Of a stretch of DNA of 64,000 nt, positions 1 through 8,971 are shown one piece after another. The DNA is from Burkholderiales bacterium (GTDB lineage Bacteria; Pseudomonadota; Gammaproteobacteria; Burkholderiales; Burkholderiaceae_A). The notes beneath the pieces are model-generated. The model worked only from the letters and a program-made list of their open reading frames with translations. It did no database searches and had not been told where the DNA came from. Position numbers and translations under genes: made by a program. The stretch lies in assembly GCA_027486725.1 (NCBI GenBank), contig JAIXOP010000011.1:1-64000 (forward strand), written 5' to 3'. Position 1 is the stretch's first letter. Each line of letters begins with the position of its first letter.

Positions 1-420
1 GAACCAGAAGTTCAAAACACCAGCCCATAGCGCCTGATCTGCTTGGGTCCAAGCATGCACAATCGCATCGCCCCAGCTAACGCCCGCGGTTAGTGCACCG
101 ATGAAGACGGCCGTCTTCGCTGCGCAGTACAGCCCCATGAACCAGTAGGTAATGACAGGGCGAACGCTCGCTGAAAGGGCGTCCGCCCACCCACCCCCAG
201 AAGAACGCCCCTGAGCCGCCACAGCCTCTTTCAAGGCTTCAATGGCGCCGGTGTTCCATGCTCCGTCGGCAGCGGCGCTGATCTCGGCCATGCGCTGGGC
301 GCCGCGGAGTTTTTCAAACTCCAGAGCCTTGTCCTGCATGGCCAACTCGTGGCCCCGCTCGCCCTTGCGATCAAGCCACTTCAGAACCTCAGGAGCAGGG
401 CGGTAATCCTCCCTCAGGTT
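1..420 (-). pseudogene. phage holin-like protein, 5' end cut off by an IS element, 3' end beyond window
   Basis: The minus strand is open without a stop from about 420 to the window edge, giving about 140 residues. The first part is charged and helical (for example REDYRPAPEVLKWLDRKGER). It is followed by a Gly-rich hinge and then hydrophobic segments beginning at SVRPVITYWFMGLYCAAKTA. This layout resembles the small three-TM holin-like proteins of tailed phages and gene transfer agents; that family assignment is from memory of the pattern and is tentative. No start codon lies in the phage-derived part before the reading frame enters the terminal repeat of the IS at about 419-440, so the native N-terminus has probably been lost. 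The C-terminus lies outside the window. Its presence beside a tRNA-Ser gene suggests a prophage remnant. Confidence 0.5.
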
Positions 421-467
421 AGGTGGGGCGGGAAGTAGAATTTTCTCGCTACGAGGAGGTTCTGCAG

Positions 468-733
468 ATGAAGAAGTCGAGGTTTACGGACAGTCAGATT
501 GTGGATGCGTTAAAGCGCGTGGAGGCTGGGCTGGCAGTGCCGGAGCTATGCCGTGGATGGGCATCAGCACGGCGACGTTTTACAAGTTGCGCTCGCGCTT
601 TGGGGGCATGGACACCTCGATGGTGGCCCGCATGAAGGAGTTGGAGGTTATAAACGCTCGGCTGAAGAAGATGTATGCGGAGGAGCGGCTGAAGGCCGAG
701 ATCCTGAACGAGGCGCTCACAAAAAAGTGGTGA
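468..733 (+). pseudogene. IS3-family transposase OrfA, frameshifted
   Basis: OrfA is the helix-turn-helix and leucine-zipper subunit that supplies DNA binding to the OrfAB transposase. The N-terminal part ([19 protein letters not shown]) reads from the ATG at 468. At about 552-557 the frame is lost, and the expected continuation ([18 protein letters not shown], then [20 protein letters not shown]) appears one base earlier. Comparison with the usual family wording CRE.GIST suggests that a single base is missing at about 555. Two fragments therefore replace one protein of about 88 residues. The slippery heptamer A AAA AAG at 721-727, just before the stop, is the normal -1 frameshift site that makes OrfAB. 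With orfA broken upstream, active transposase is unlikely unless the deletion is a sequencing error. Confidence 0.8.
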
Positions 734-1578
734 GGCCTGATGTTTTCAACTCGCGCAGGCGCGAGACGGCCAAGCGGGTGGTGGCTGAGCGGGGGGTATC
801 GATTCGGCTCGCTTGTGTGATCTTCTCGGTCAGTGAGACCTGCTACCGTTATGAAGCCAAGAAGAACGCCGAGGACGAGCAGATCGCGGACTGGCTGCTG
901 CGGCTGACCGACAACCACCGAACCTGGGGCTTCGGCCTTTGCTACCTCTATCTGCGCAACGTCAAAGGCCCTATGACCAAAATGCGATGGAACCACAAGC
1001 GTGTCTATCGGATTTACAAGGAGCTTGAGCTCAACCTTCGAATCAAGCCGCGCAAGCGGCTCACCCGGGAGAAGCCTGAGCCCTTGGCTGTGCCCGAGGC
1101 GATCAATCAGGTCTGGTCAATGGACTTCATGCACGACCAGTTGTCTGACGGCCGGACCTTCCGGGTGCTCAACGTGATCGATGACTACAACCGAGAGGCA
1201 CTGGGTGTGGAGATCGACTTCTCCTTACCGTCAGAGCGCGTGATCCGAGCGTTAAAACAGATCATCGAGTGGCGAGGCAAACCCCTGGTGATCCGCTGCG
1301 ACAACGGCCCTGAGAACGTCAGTGGCGCCATCCAAAACTGGACCGAAGAGGCCGGCATCACCTTCCAGTACATCCAACCAGGCAAACCGCAGCAAAATGC
1401 TTACGTCGAGCGATTCAACAGGACGGTTCGATACGAGTGGCTGAGCCAGTACTACTGGGGCGATCTCGATGCAGTCCGAGATCACGCCACCCAATGGCTC
1501 TGGACCTACAATCATGAACGCCCAAACATGGCCTTGGGCGGCATCACACCAAAACAGCGGCTGGCCATGGCCGCTTAG
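730..1578 (+). CDS. IS3-family transposase OrfB (DDE integrase core)
   Basis: This frame encodes the catalytic part of the IS3-family transposase, which cuts and joins the IS ends. The retroviral-integrase-like (rve) core is intact: WSMDFMHD holds the first Asp, IRCDNGPEN the second, and [14 protein letters not shown] the Glu, with the usual spacing. An HTH_21-like region ([18 protein letters not shown]) precedes it. The frame is -1 relative to the second half of orfA. The first possible start is the GTG at 730, which overlaps the orfA stop, but in this family the product is normally made as an OrfAB fusion by slippage at 721-727. The length after the overlap, about 282 residues, is normal. 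Confidence 0.85.
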   Translation: MRPDVFNSRRRETAKRVVAERGVSIRLACVIFSVSETCYRYEAKKNAEDEQIADWLLRLTDNHRTWGFGLCYLYLRNVKGPMTKMRWNHKRVYRIYKELELNLRIKPRKRLTREKPEPLAVPEAINQVWSMDFMHDQLSDGRTFRVLNVIDDYNREALGVEIDFSLPSERVIRALKQIIEWRGKPLVIRCDNGPENVSGAIQNWTEEAGITFQYIQPGKPQQNAYVERFNRTVRYEWLSQYYWGDLDAVRDHATQWLWTYNHERPNMALGGITPKQRLAMAA

Positions 1579-1602
1579 CTCTACTTCTCGCCCCAGCTAA
1601 TA

Positions 1603-1947
1603 ATGGGGGGATTACCCTGTGAATTCTGGATTGGGGACACCAAAGTCTACGAATGGCAGGAAACGTACTGGGGCAGTTTTGGAGGAATGGGGGCTGGCTA
1701 GTGGATCGAGCAAGGCGACACTTCGATCGACTTCGAAGTACAAGCGCTCTTGGAGCTTCTTGACCTTTTACCCGATGCACCGGAGGTTCCCAAACCCGAT
1801 ATTGCAGGCGATGACTAGCATGGTAGGGAACAGATCACCTTGGACTTGTTCAAACGGTACGGCACCAAAACGCCGATTTTTCGCCACACCCCGCCCGCCG
1901 TACCACGGCGAAAAAGTCAGGAGGCTCTGAGACGGAACGGGTTTTGA
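1603..1947 (+). pseudogene. decayed reading frame of unknown function beside the IS
   Basis: Starting at an ATG at 1603, three bases past the IS end, one frame reads protein-like sequence with acidic and aromatic composition (EFWIGDTKVYEWQETYWGS, then DFEVQALLELLDLLPDAPEV, then LDLFKRYGTKTPIF). It is interrupted by in-frame TAG codons at 1699-1701 and 1816-1818 before a TGA at 1945-1947. The other two frames read as low-quality basic sequence. The coherence across two stops suggests a gene of about 115 residues under decay. I do not recognise the family. Position next to a phage-like gene and an IS fits degenerate prophage cargo. Confidence 0.35.
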
Positions 1948-1996
1948 GACGGTTTACGGGGGTGAGTGGCCATGGGGTCAGTCAGGAGCCCATAGC

Positions 1997-2021
1997 AAAA
2001 AGCCCCGCGTGGTGCGGTGCT
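1997..2021 (-). terminator. Rho-independent terminator of tRNA-Ser
   Basis: Read on the minus strand, AGCACCGC and GCGGGGCT form a stem with one mismatch around a five-base loop, followed directly by a run of five T residues. It lies 46 nt past the 3' end of the tRNA-Ser gene, in the right orientation to end that transcript and any read-through from lysC. Confidence 0.75.
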
Positions 2022-2067
2022 CTGAGCGCCTGACAACTCGACTGAGCGAGTTAGCAGGTCTTGTTCT

Positions 2068-2158
2068 TGGCGGAGACGGAGGGATTCGAACCCTCGATGG
2101 GCTTTTGGCCCATACTCCCTTAGCAGGGGAGCACCTTCGGCCTCTCGGTCACGTCTCC
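2068..2158 (-). tRNA. tRNA-Ser (anticodon GCU)
   Basis: The minus strand folds as a class II tRNA. The acceptor stem GGAGACG pairs with CGTCTCC, there is a long variable arm (TATGGGCCAAAAGCCCATCG), the T arm contains GGTTCGAATCC, and the anticodon stem-loop presents GCT in the loop CTGCTAA. The discriminator base is G and CCA is encoded. It reads AGC/AGU serine codons. Its 3' end faces the phage/IS region at 1-1950, the usual side for integration by tyrosine recombinases. Confidence 0.95.
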
Positions 2159-2180
2159 AATTCTTGCTTGGCGCGAAGAG

Positions 2181-3428
2181 TCAGGATTCTAGCCCAAAAG
2201 CCTTGTGCAGGGCCCGAACCGCCAGCTCCATGTACTTGTCGGCAATCACCACCGAGATCTTGATTTCGCTGGTGCTGATCATCTGGATGTTGATGCCCTC
2301 ATCGGCCAGGGTCTGGAACATCTGACTGGCAACACCCACATGGCTCTTCATGCCGATGCCCACCACCGAGACCTTGGCGATCTGGTTGTCGCTGGTGATC
2401 TCGCGCGCGTGGATTTCGGGCTGCACCTTGGTCTGAATGACTTCGAGCGCCTTGGCCAGCTCATTGCGGTGGACCGTGAACGAGAAATCGGTGGTGCCAT
2501 CGTGGCTGGCGTTCTGGATGATCACATCCACATCCACATTGGCTGCCGCCACTGGGCCAAGAATCTTGTACGCCACGCCCGGCTTGTCGGGCACGCCGGC
2601 GATGGTGATCTTCGCCTCGTCGCGGTTGAAGGCAATGCCAGAGATAACGGCCTGTTCCATGCTGGGGTCTTCCTCGTAAGTGATCAGGGTGCCCGACTGG
2701 GCTTCGTCGTTCAGATCCATCAGGGGGTCGGTGAGGCTCGAGAGCACGCGAGTCTTGACCTTGTACTTTCCAGCAAACTCCACCGAGCGAATCTGCAGGA
2801 CCTTGGAGCCCAGGCTCGCCATCTCCAGCATCTCTTCAAAGGTGATGCGCGAGAGACGGCGGGCGTCGGCCACGACCCTCGGATCGGTCGTGTAGACGCC
2901 ATCGACGTCGGTGTAGATCAAGCATTCGGCCGCATCGAAGGCTGCCGCAATGGCCACCGCCGAGGTGTCAGAGCCGCCGCGGCCGAGCGTCGCCACGGCC
3001 CCCTCGGGCGAGACGCCCTGGAATCCGGTGATCACCACCACACGGCCTGCATCCAGGTGGGCCTGCACCGCCGTGCGGTCGATGGACTCGATGCGGGCCT
3101 TGGTGTGGGCTGCATCGGTCTTGATGGGGACCTGCCAGCCGCAGAAGCTGATGGCATCGAGCCCCTCGGCCTGCAGCGCCAAGGCCAGCAGCCCCACCGA
3201 CACCTGCTCACCGGTGGCGGCAATCTGGTCCAACTCCCGAGGGTTGGGTCGGTCGGTGATCTCTTTGGCCAGACCGAGCAGACGGTTGGTCTCACCGGAC
3301 ATCGCCGAGGGCACCACAATCATCTGATGGCCCGCGCGCTGCCATTTGGCCACCCGCTTGGCAACGTTGCGGATGCGCTCCACGCTGCCCATCGAGGTGC
3401 CGCCATATTTGTGAACGATGAGGCTCAT
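2181..3428 (-). CDS. lysC: Aspartate kinase
   Basis: Aspartokinase phosphorylates L-aspartate with ATP, the first step towards lysine, methionine, threonine and diaminopimelate. The 415-residue protein has the N-terminal kinase signature KYGGTS at residues 7-12, the nucleotide-site motif GRGGSDTSA at 149-157, and two C-terminal ACT domains (from about 270 and 350, with VPDKPGVAYKI and VGIGMKSHVGVASQ) that normally bind feedback inhibitors. I chose the ATG at 3428 because the protein then starts directly at the conserved [10 protein letters not shown]; a longer upstream frame is only tilS read out of frame. The start overlaps the tilS stop as ATGA, so the two are translationally coupled. asd, the next enzyme, is elsewhere in this window. 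Confidence 0.95.
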   Translation of the reverse strand: MSLIVHKYGGTSMGSVERIRNVAKRVAKWQRAGHQMIVVPSAMSGETNRLLGLAKEITDRPNPRELDQIAATGEQVSVGLLALALQAEGLDAISFCGWQVPIKTDAAHTKARIESIDRTAVQAHLDAGRVVVITGFQGVSPEGAVATLGRGGSDTSAVAIAAAFDAAECLIYTDVDGVYTTDPRVVADARRLSRITFEEMLEMASLGSKVLQIRSVEFAGKYKVKTRVLSSLTDPLMDLNDEAQSGTLITYEEDPSMEQAVISGIAFNRDEAKITIAGVPDKPGVAYKILGPVAAANVDVDVIIQNASHDGTTDFSFTVHRNELAKALEVIQTKVQPEIHAREITSDNQIAKVSVVGIGMKSHVGVASQMFQTLADEGINIQMISTSEIKISVVIADKYMELAVRALHKAFGLES

Positions 3429-4429
3429 TCCTGGATCTCGGGGGATAAGGGTTGAATGGGTCGGGGCTGAATGCAAAGGATGGAAGCCCGCAAACATACC
3501 CGAAAGCCCAGGGGGCCGCCAACGCGGGGGTGGACCACCAGCTCGCAGTTCTGGCCGGGCTGGCCGGCATGGCCATCGCGGGTCTGCCCGAGCTGGCGAG
3601 AGAACTCGCGCAGGCGACGCTCGGGCGGCATGGCCAGCTGCATCTGCCTCAGCCATGCCCGCAAAACCCAGGGCCTCTCGGCCTCATCCAGTGCCCGCAA
3701 CGGGGCAAGCCGCAGTCCCTCGGCCGGGGCACCTGGCACCGCCAGGCAATCCCCGAGTTGTTTTTCGTCCCAACCCTCCATGCGAGCACGGGCCGCCTGA
3801 AGGTGTCCAATGCTCCGGCCCATGGCCTGCCGCGCTCCTGCCCTCAGGTCGGTGATCACCGGCATCACCTCTGCACGAATGCGGTTTCGATCCATATCCA
3901 ACTGCGCATTGCTCGGATCCTCCACCCACTGTAGGCCCCATGTCTGGGCAAGGGTCATCAGCTCTTGTTTGGCAAGGCTCAGCATCGGCCGCCAATACGG
4001 GGCAGACGAGGCCGTCATGCCGCAGAGTCCATCGAGGCCTGCACCGCGGATCCACTGAAGCAGCGTGGTCTCAATCTGGTCGTCGAGGTGGTGGCCGAGG
4101 GCGATCCACTCGCCCGCCGAATGGGCCTCCAGAGCCAGGCGCCTGGCCTGTCGGGCGGCGGCCTCCATGCCCTGGGCGGCAATGTGTGCCGGTGGAATCT
4201 GCAGCCGAAGCACATCGCAGGCCAGCCCAAGCCCTTCGGCATGGCGCACCGCCTGCGCGGCGAAGTCGTCGGCAGCAGGCTGCAGGCCGTGGTGGACATG
4301 CACTGCCCGCAAGGGAAGGCGGACCGACGTGGGCTGTGGGAAGTGCCCTCGGGCCAGGCCCTCCAGCAGCACGGAGGAATCCATTCCTCCGGAGGTGGCA
4401 ACCCAGAGGCTAGGCGGCCTGACTTTCAT
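3425..4429 (-). CDS. tilS: tRNA(Ile)-lysidine synthase, short form
   Basis: TilS converts C34 of the CAU-anticodon tRNA-Ile to lysidine, using ATP and lysine, so that it reads AUA. The PP-loop motif SGGMDSS lies at about residues 12-18 of the chosen start ([10 protein letters not shown]), and the substrate-recognition region [15 protein letters not shown] and [15 protein letters not shown] follow as in the family. At about 334 residues it is much shorter than E. coli TilS (about 430). The sequence ends after a region with LREFSRQLG and CELVVHPR, so the C-terminal tRNA-binding domain looks absent or reduced. The start lies inside the accA 3' end (20 nt overlap), and the stop overlaps the lysC start. 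A longer N-terminal extension would only be accA read in another frame. Confidence 0.9.
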   Translation of the reverse strand: MKVRPPSLWVATSGGMDSSVLLEGLARGHFPQPTSVRLPLRAVHVHHGLQPAADDFAAQAVRHAEGLGLACDVLRLQIPPAHIAAQGMEAAARQARRLALEAHSAGEWIALGHHLDDQIETTLLQWIRGAGLDGLCGMTASSAPYWRPMLSLAKQELMTLAQTWGLQWVEDPSNAQLDMDRNRIRAEVMPVITDLRAGARQAMGRSIGHLQAARARMEGWDEKQLGDCLAVPGAPAEGLRLAPLRALDEAERPWVLRAWLRQMQLAMPPERRLREFSRQLGQTRDGHAGQPGQNCELVVHPRVGGPLGFRVCLRASILCIQPRPIQPLSPEIQE

Positions 4430-5381
4430 CGAACCGGCCGTAGGCCCGCAGGCGGGCCTGGCGACGGTCGACCAGGGCATCCGGCGCGTGCTGGACGAGC
4501 TGGGCAAGCTGCGCTCGCAGGGCATCGCGAAGCGTTGCGGCCATGGACTCGGGTGCCCGGTGGGCGCCGCCCACGGGCTCGGGCAGGATGGTGTCAATGA
4601 GGCCCAGCCCCTGCAAGCGCTCGGCCGTAATTCCCAGCGAGACCGCCGCATCGGGTGCCTTGGCGGCGCTCTTCCAAAGGATCGAGGCGCAGCCCTCGGG
4701 CGAGATCACCGAGTAGGTCGAGTGGGCAAGCATGTTGACCTGATCGGCCACCGCAATGGCCAAGGCTCCGCCCGAGCCGCCCTCGCCAATCACGGTGGCG
4801 ATGATGGAGGTGCGCAGACCGGCCATCACGAACAAATTCCGCCCGATGGCCTCGGACTGGCCCCGCTCCTCGGCGCCAACCCCAGGGTAGGCTCCGGGGG
4901 TGTCGATGAAGGTGAGCACAGGGAGTCGAAACTTCTCGGCCAGCAGCATGACGCGCTCGGCCTTGCGATAGCCCTCGGGCCGGGGCATGCCAAAGTTGCG
5001 CCGGGTGCGCTCTTTCAGATCTCGGCCCTTCTGGTGGCCGATCACCACCACCGACTGCCCCTCGAAGCGGGCGAGGCCCGCCACGATGGCGGGATCATCG
5101 GCGAAACCCCGATCGCCATGCAGCTCGTGGAACTCGGTGAACAGCATGCGGATGTAGTCGAGGGTGTAGGGCCGCTGTGGATGCCGCGAGACCTGGGAGA
5201 CCTGCCAGGGCGTGAGCTTGGCGTAGATCTCTGCCATCTGCTGCGCCGACTTCTCCTCGAGCGTCTGGATTTCTGCACTGATGTCGACCCCAGCGGAGTC
5301 CTGGGTGGCGCGCAGCTCACGGATGCGTTTGTCGAGCTCCGAGAGGCTCTGCTCGAATTCAAGATAGGTCATGTTGCTCAT
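4410..5381 (-). CDS. accA: Acetyl-CoA carboxylase carboxyltransferase subunit alpha
   Basis: AccA pairs with AccD (also in this window, 42692-43561) to form the carboxyltransferase that moves CO2 from biotinyl-AccB to acetyl-CoA, making malonyl-CoA for fatty acid synthesis. The 323-residue length matches the family (about 320). Visible family segments are the N-terminal helical region, [11 protein letters not shown] near residue 67, the [15 protein letters not shown] stretch, and the oxyanion-hole glycines [10 protein letters not shown] at 199-208. It lies between cysS and tilS in a minus-strand operon, 28 nt after cysS. Confidence 0.97.
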   Translation of the reverse strand: MSNMTYLEFEQSLSELDKRIRELRATQDSAGVDISAEIQTLEEKSAQQMAEIYAKLTPWQVSQVSRHPQRPYTLDYIRMLFTEFHELHGDRGFADDPAIVAGLARFEGQSVVVIGHQKGRDLKERTRRNFGMPRPEGYRKAERVMLLAEKFRLPVLTFIDTPGAYPGVGAEERGQSEAIGRNLFVMAGLRTSIIATVIGEGGSGGALAIAVADQVNMLAHSTYSVISPEGCASILWKSAAKAPDAAVSLGITAERLQGLGLIDTILPEPVGGAHRAPESMAATLRDALRAQLAQLVQHAPDALVDRRQARLRAYGRFDESQAA

Positions 5382-5409
5382 CGAAGTTCTCCTCGGTCGT
5401 CGGTGGGGC

Positions 5410-6855
5410 CTAGGCGCGGCGCCATTGGGTGCCGCTGGGCCCGTCTTCCAACACGATGCCTTGGGCCGTCAGGGTCTCACGAATTTCATCGGCGCGGGCA
5501 AAGTTGCGCTGGGCCTTGGCGCTGGCGCGTTCAGCAATCAGCGCCTCGATGTCGAGGGCCGGGGCCTCGGCCTGGCCGGACCCCAGGCCACCCTGCCGCA
5601 CCGCCTGCGGGTCATCGTGCAGCAGTCCGGCAATCAGGCCACAGCCGCGCAGCGCCCGAGCCATGGTGTTGGCCTCGGCCGCCGAACCCGCGCGATGGAT
5701 GGCCGAGGCCAGGCCAAAGAGCGCTGCAAAGGCCTCGGGGGTGGCGAGGTCATCGGAGAGGGCCTGGCGAAAGGCCACTGCCTCGGGCAGCCCACTTCCC
5801 AGCGCCTCGCGGCGGAGTTCCTCGGCCTCGGGGGATTGGTCTGGAACCGCCCCGCGAACACCCGCCTGGTGCAGGGCGCCATAGAGGCGCAGCAGCCCCT
5901 GTCGGGCGTCGTCCAGGGCAGCGTCGGAGTAGTTGAGCGGGCTGCGGTAGTGGGACCGGAGGATGAAGAAGCGCAGAACCTCGGGCGGGCAGACCTCGAG
6001 CACCTCGCGGATCGTGAAAAAGTTGCCGAGGGACTTCGACATTTTTTCGTCGTCGATGCGCACGAAACCGTTGTGCATCCAGAGCTGCACGAACGGGACT
6101 GCCTCGGGGTTGGCGCCCTCCGACTGGGCGATTTCATTCTCGTGGTGGGGGAACTGCAGATCGGCACCCCCGCCATGGATGTCGAACTGCGGACCCAAGA
6201 GGCTGCAGCCCATGGCGGAGCACTCGAGGTGCCAGCCCGGTCGGCCGGGTCCGTAGGGCGATGGCCAGATGACCTCCTCGGGCTCACCGGCTTTGGCCTG
6301 CTTCCAGAGCACGAAGTCGAGTGGGTCTTCCTTTTGATCGGCCACGGCCACCCGCTCCCCGGCCCGCAGGTCGTCCAGGCTCTTGCCCGAGAGCCGGCCA
6401 TAGCTGGGGAAACGGCGCACCGAAAAATAGACATCCTTCCCGTCGCCCGCCTGATAGGCCAGGCCTCGATCGAAGAGTCGGCCCACCAGCCCCAGCATCT
6501 GGGGAATGTAGTCGGTGGCCTTGGGCTCGTGGGTGGGCCGAAGCACGCCCAGGCGGTCGGCATCCTCGTGCATGGCCTCGATGAATCGCTGAGTAAGGCT
6601 CCGCGTGGTCTCCCCGTTGTCCACGGCGCGCCGGATGATCTTGTCGTCGATGTCGGTGATGTTGCGGACGTAGGTCACCCGAAGGCCCTGGGCCTCCAGC
6701 CAACGCCGCAGCAGGTCGAACGACACCAGGACCCGCGCATGCCCCACATGGCAGTAGTCGTAGACCGTCATGCCGCAGACATACATGCGGACGTGGCCGG
6801 GCTCCAATGGCCGAAGTTCGGTCTTTTCGCGGGTAAGTGTATTGAAAAGCTTCAA
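5410..6855 (-). CDS. cysS: Cysteinyl-tRNA synthetase
   Basis: This is the class I aminoacyl-tRNA synthetase that charges tRNA-Cys. The 481-residue protein has [18 protein letters not shown] near the N-terminus, containing the zinc ligand Cys27 and the HIGH-type motif HVGH (36-39); the further zinc-site segment GWHLECSAM; and the KMSKS loop in [12 protein letters not shown] near residue 275. The length is normal (E. coli 461). It is divergent from the TPR gene at 6939, with 83 nt between them. In many Burkholderiales a DNA glycosylase gene sits between cysS and accA; here only 28 nt remain. Confidence 0.97.
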   Translation of the reverse strand: MKLFNTLTREKTELRPLEPGHVRMYVCGMTVYDYCHVGHARVLVSFDLLRRWLEAQGLRVTYVRNITDIDDKIIRRAVDNGETTRSLTQRFIEAMHEDADRLGVLRPTHEPKATDYIPQMLGLVGRLFDRGLAYQAGDGKDVYFSVRRFPSYGRLSGKSLDDLRAGERVAVADQKEDPLDFVLWKQAKAGEPEEVIWPSPYGPGRPGWHLECSAMGCSLLGPQFDIHGGGADLQFPHHENEIAQSEGANPEAVPFVQLWMHNGFVRIDDEKMSKSLGNFFTIREVLEVCPPEVLRFFILRSHYRSPLNYSDAALDDARQGLLRLYGALHQAGVRGAVPDQSPEAEELRREALGSGLPEAVAFRQALSDDLATPEAFAALFGLASAIHRAGSAAEANTMARALRGCGLIAGLLHDDPQAVRQGGLGSGQAEAPALDIEALIAERASAKAQRNFARADEIRETLTAQGIVLEDGPSGTQWRRA

Positions 6856-6938
6856 AAATTCACCGTGTTAGACTGCCGGCATCCAGCCAGCGCAGACAGC
6901 ATTCTAGCGACTGACCACCGCCTCCTGCCCCGACCACC

Positions 6939-7571
6939 ATGCCCAACCTCCCACCGCTCCCCGTTGTTGCTGGCCTGCTGGTCACCGCCATCTCGTTGAT
7001 GGCCAGCGCTCCCACCGCCGCCCAGATCACCAGCCGCACCTCAGGGCCGGCATCGCAGACCACCGCCGGTGGCCTCATCACCTCGGCCGAGGGCCTCTCA
7101 CCCAAGGTCAACCCCGAAGTCAACGAGACGGCCCTGCTCATTTCGGCCGGTCAGACGGAGAAGGCCCGCGCAACCATCGCGCGGCGACTGCAAGAGAGGC
7201 CGCGCGACCCGCAGTGGCGCTTTCTGCGCGGGGTCTTGGCCGCCCAGGAGGGCCAGACCGAGGCCGCGATCGTGGAGTTCGAGTCCCTCACCCAGGCATT
7301 TCCAGAGCTGGCCGAGCCCTACAACAACCTCGCTGTGCTTCACCTGCGCCAGGGCAGAACCCGCGAGGCCCGCGAGGCCCTCGAGCGGGCGATCCTCAAC
7401 CGCCCCGACTATGGCCTCGCCTATGAGAATCTCGGCGACCTTTATTCCCGCCTTGCACGCGAGGCCTACACCGATGCGGCCCGCCGCAAAGGCAGCACGG
7501 CCTACGCACCCGCCAAGCGCGATCACCTGCGGGCGATGCCCGCTGGACCCGGCCAGCCCGCCAGCCGATAA
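6939..7571 (+). CDS. Exported tetratricopeptide-repeat protein
   Basis: This is a 210-residue protein with a signal peptide (hydrophobic VVAGLLVTAISLMASAPTAA, cleavage probably after TAAQ). At least two TPR-like helical pairs follow in the middle, for example AEPYNNLAVLHLRQGRTREA, with the canonical spacing of small and aromatic residues, and then YENLGDLYSRLA. TPR units mediate protein-protein contacts, and an exported copy suggests a periplasmic scaffold. The partner is not known. It precedes ppiB by 69 nt on the same strand, a neighbourhood shared by many betaproteobacteria, which fits a link with envelope protein folding but does not prove it. Confidence 0.8.
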   Translation: MPNLPPLPVVAGLLVTAISLMASAPTAAQITSRTSGPASQTTAGGLITSAEGLSPKVNPEVNETALLISAGQTEKARATIARRLQERPRDPQWRFLRGVLAAQEGQTEAAIVEFESLTQAFPELAEPYNNLAVLHLRQGRTREAREALERAILNRPDYGLAYENLGDLYSRLAREAYTDAARRKGSTAYAPAKRDHLRAMPAGPGQPASR

Positions 7572-7640
7572 TCGCGGCCGCGGCGAGGTCGCAGCGGATG
7601 CCCTTCCGGTTTTATTCAACCCACCCTTAGAAAGTCACCC

Positions 7641-8132
7641 ATGGTCGAGCTCAACACCAATCACGGACGCATCGTGGTCAAACTCCACGCCGACAAGGCC
7701 CCGGTCACCGTCGACAACTTCAAGTCGTATGTCCGCAGTGGCTTCTACGACGGCACCATCTTCCACCGAGTCATCGGCAACTTCATGATCCAGGGCGGCG
7801 GCTTTGAGGTTGGCATGAAGCAAAAGGCCACCCAAGCCCCGATCAAGAACGAGGCCGACAATGGTCTGAAAAACAAGCGCTACACCTTGGCCATGGCCCG
7901 GACCAACGATCCGCACTCGGCCACGGCCCAGTTCTTCATCAATGTGGTCGACAACGACTTCCTCGACTTCACCTCGCCCACCCCCAGCGGCTGGGGCTAT
8001 GCGGTGTTTGCCGAGGTGGTCGAGGGCCAGGATGTCGTTGATGCCATCAAGGGAGTGCGCACCGGCAATTCCGGCTTCCACCAAAACGTTCCGCTGGAGC
8101 CGGTGGTCATCGAAAGCGCCAAGCTGCTGTGA
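7641..8132 (+). CDS. ppiB: Peptidyl-prolyl cis-trans isomerase, cyclophilin type
   Basis: This cyclophilin catalyses cis-trans isomerisation of X-Pro bonds during protein folding. At 163 residues, without a signal peptide, it matches the cytoplasmic PpiB type. Visible family signatures are [16 protein letters not shown], which holds the catalytic Arg and the Phe-Met-Gln pocket, then [20 protein letters not shown] and [16 protein letters not shown]. The stop overlaps the lpxH start as GTGA, so the two are coupled. Confidence 0.96.
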   Translation: MVELNTNHGRIVVKLHADKAPVTVDNFKSYVRSGFYDGTIFHRVIGNFMIQGGGFEVGMKQKATQAPIKNEADNGLKNKRYTLAMARTNDPHSATAQFFINVVDNDFLDFTSPTPSGWGYAVFAEVVEGQDVVDAIKGVRTGNSGFHQNVPLEPVVIESAKLL

Positions 8133-8971
8133 TCGTTCTTCGCGCAGAAGACACGGCCCTCTTCTGCTCCGACCAGCACCTCTCGGGCTCTCCGGAGTCT
8201 GCCAAGAGTCTGGAGGCCTGCTTTTTGGCTTGGCTGGGGCGCGAGCTCAGCGAGCGCCAGCCCCAGTGGCTCTTTCTGGTGGGCGACCTCTTCGAGGCAT
8301 GGGTGGGCGACGACCTGCTCGAGAGCGACGAGGGGCGCGCCTTCCAGCCGAGCTTTGAGCCCCTGCGCCAGCTGCTCGCCGACTACCGCGCTGCGGGTGG
8401 GCAGGTGATCTGGATTGCCGGCAACCGCGACTTTCTGCTTCAAGAGCGGGCCTGCAAGGCGCTGGGCGCCGATGCACGGCCCCAGGGCGTGGCCGTGGAA
8501 CACAACCGCCTTGGACGGATCTGGGTGCTGCATGGCGACACCCTCTGCACCGAGGACCGCGCTTACCAGCGGTTTCGCTGGCTGTCCCGACGGCGAACCA
8601 TTCAGGCGATCTTTCTCGCCCTCCCCCGACGGCTTCGCCTGGCGATCGCGCGACGGCTGCGCGCCCACAGCATGGCCAAGTATGGATCGCTGTCCGGCGC
8701 GAGCATGCCCTGGGCCGATGTGACCGAGCAGGCATGCGACCGGGAATTCATCCAACGCAAGGCACGCACCCTCATCCATGGCCACACGCATCGGCCCGGC
8801 TGCCACCGCCATCGGCGCGGCATGCGCTGGGTACTGCCCGACTGGCGGACCGAGGGCGATGCAGTCTCGGGCGGGGGCCTCTGGCTGGGGCCTCAGGGCT
8901 TGTCGTGGCGCGTGTTCTCGTCCGACCCCGATGCGGCCCGGCCGAGCTGGGCGGAGAGCGCCTCGACCTGA
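8129..8971 (+). CDS. lpxH: UDP-2,3-diacylglucosamine hydrolase
   Basis: LpxH cleaves UDP-2,3-diacylglucosamine to lipid X and UMP in lipid A synthesis, at the inner face of the cytoplasmic membrane. The calcineurin-type metal motifs are present in order: SDQHLSG (about 14-20), [12 protein letters not shown] (about 51-62), GNRDF (about 97), HGDTL (about 133) and IHGHTHRPG (about 213). Length is 280 residues against about 240 in E. coli, the excess being mainly C-terminal. Translation begins at a GTG that overlaps the ppiB stop. The last 79 nt overlap the 3' end of the convergent cysE. Confidence 0.93.
   Translation: MIVLRAEDTALFCSDQHLSGSPESAKSLEACFLAWLGRELSERQPQWLFLVGDLFEAWVGDDLLESDEGRAFQPSFEPLRQLLADYRAAGGQVIWIAGNRDFLLQERACKALGADARPQGVAVEHNRLGRIWVLHGDTLCTEDRAYQRFRWLSRRRTIQAIFLALPRRLRLAIARRLRAHSMAKYGSLSGASMPWADVTEQACDREFIQRKARTLIHGHTHRPGCHRHRRGMRWVLPDWRTEGDAVSGGGLWLGPQGLSWRVFSSDPDAARPSWAESAST

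Larger units (their letters stand above)
419..1600 (+). mobile_element. IS3-family insertion sequence, about 1.18 kb
   Basis: The element carries two overlapping frames typical of IS3 transposases (orfA about 468-733, orfB 730-1578). Imperfect terminal inverted repeats flank them: 419-440 matches the reverse complement of 1579-1600 at 19 of 22 positions, sharing the core TGGGGCG.GAAGTAGA. The TG...CA ends customary for the family would place the limits at 424 and 1595, with the repeat running a few bases further out. The bases directly outside the two ends do not form an obvious 3-5 bp target duplication. The left end sits inside a phage-like gene, and the right end abuts a decayed reading frame rather than the other half of that gene. 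Confidence 0.85.

Noticed and set aside
1619-1930. Continuous 103-codon frame beside the IS
   Set aside because: The composition is basic and Ser/Pro/Arg rich without any recognisable structure, while another frame over the same DNA looks more natural despite its stops.
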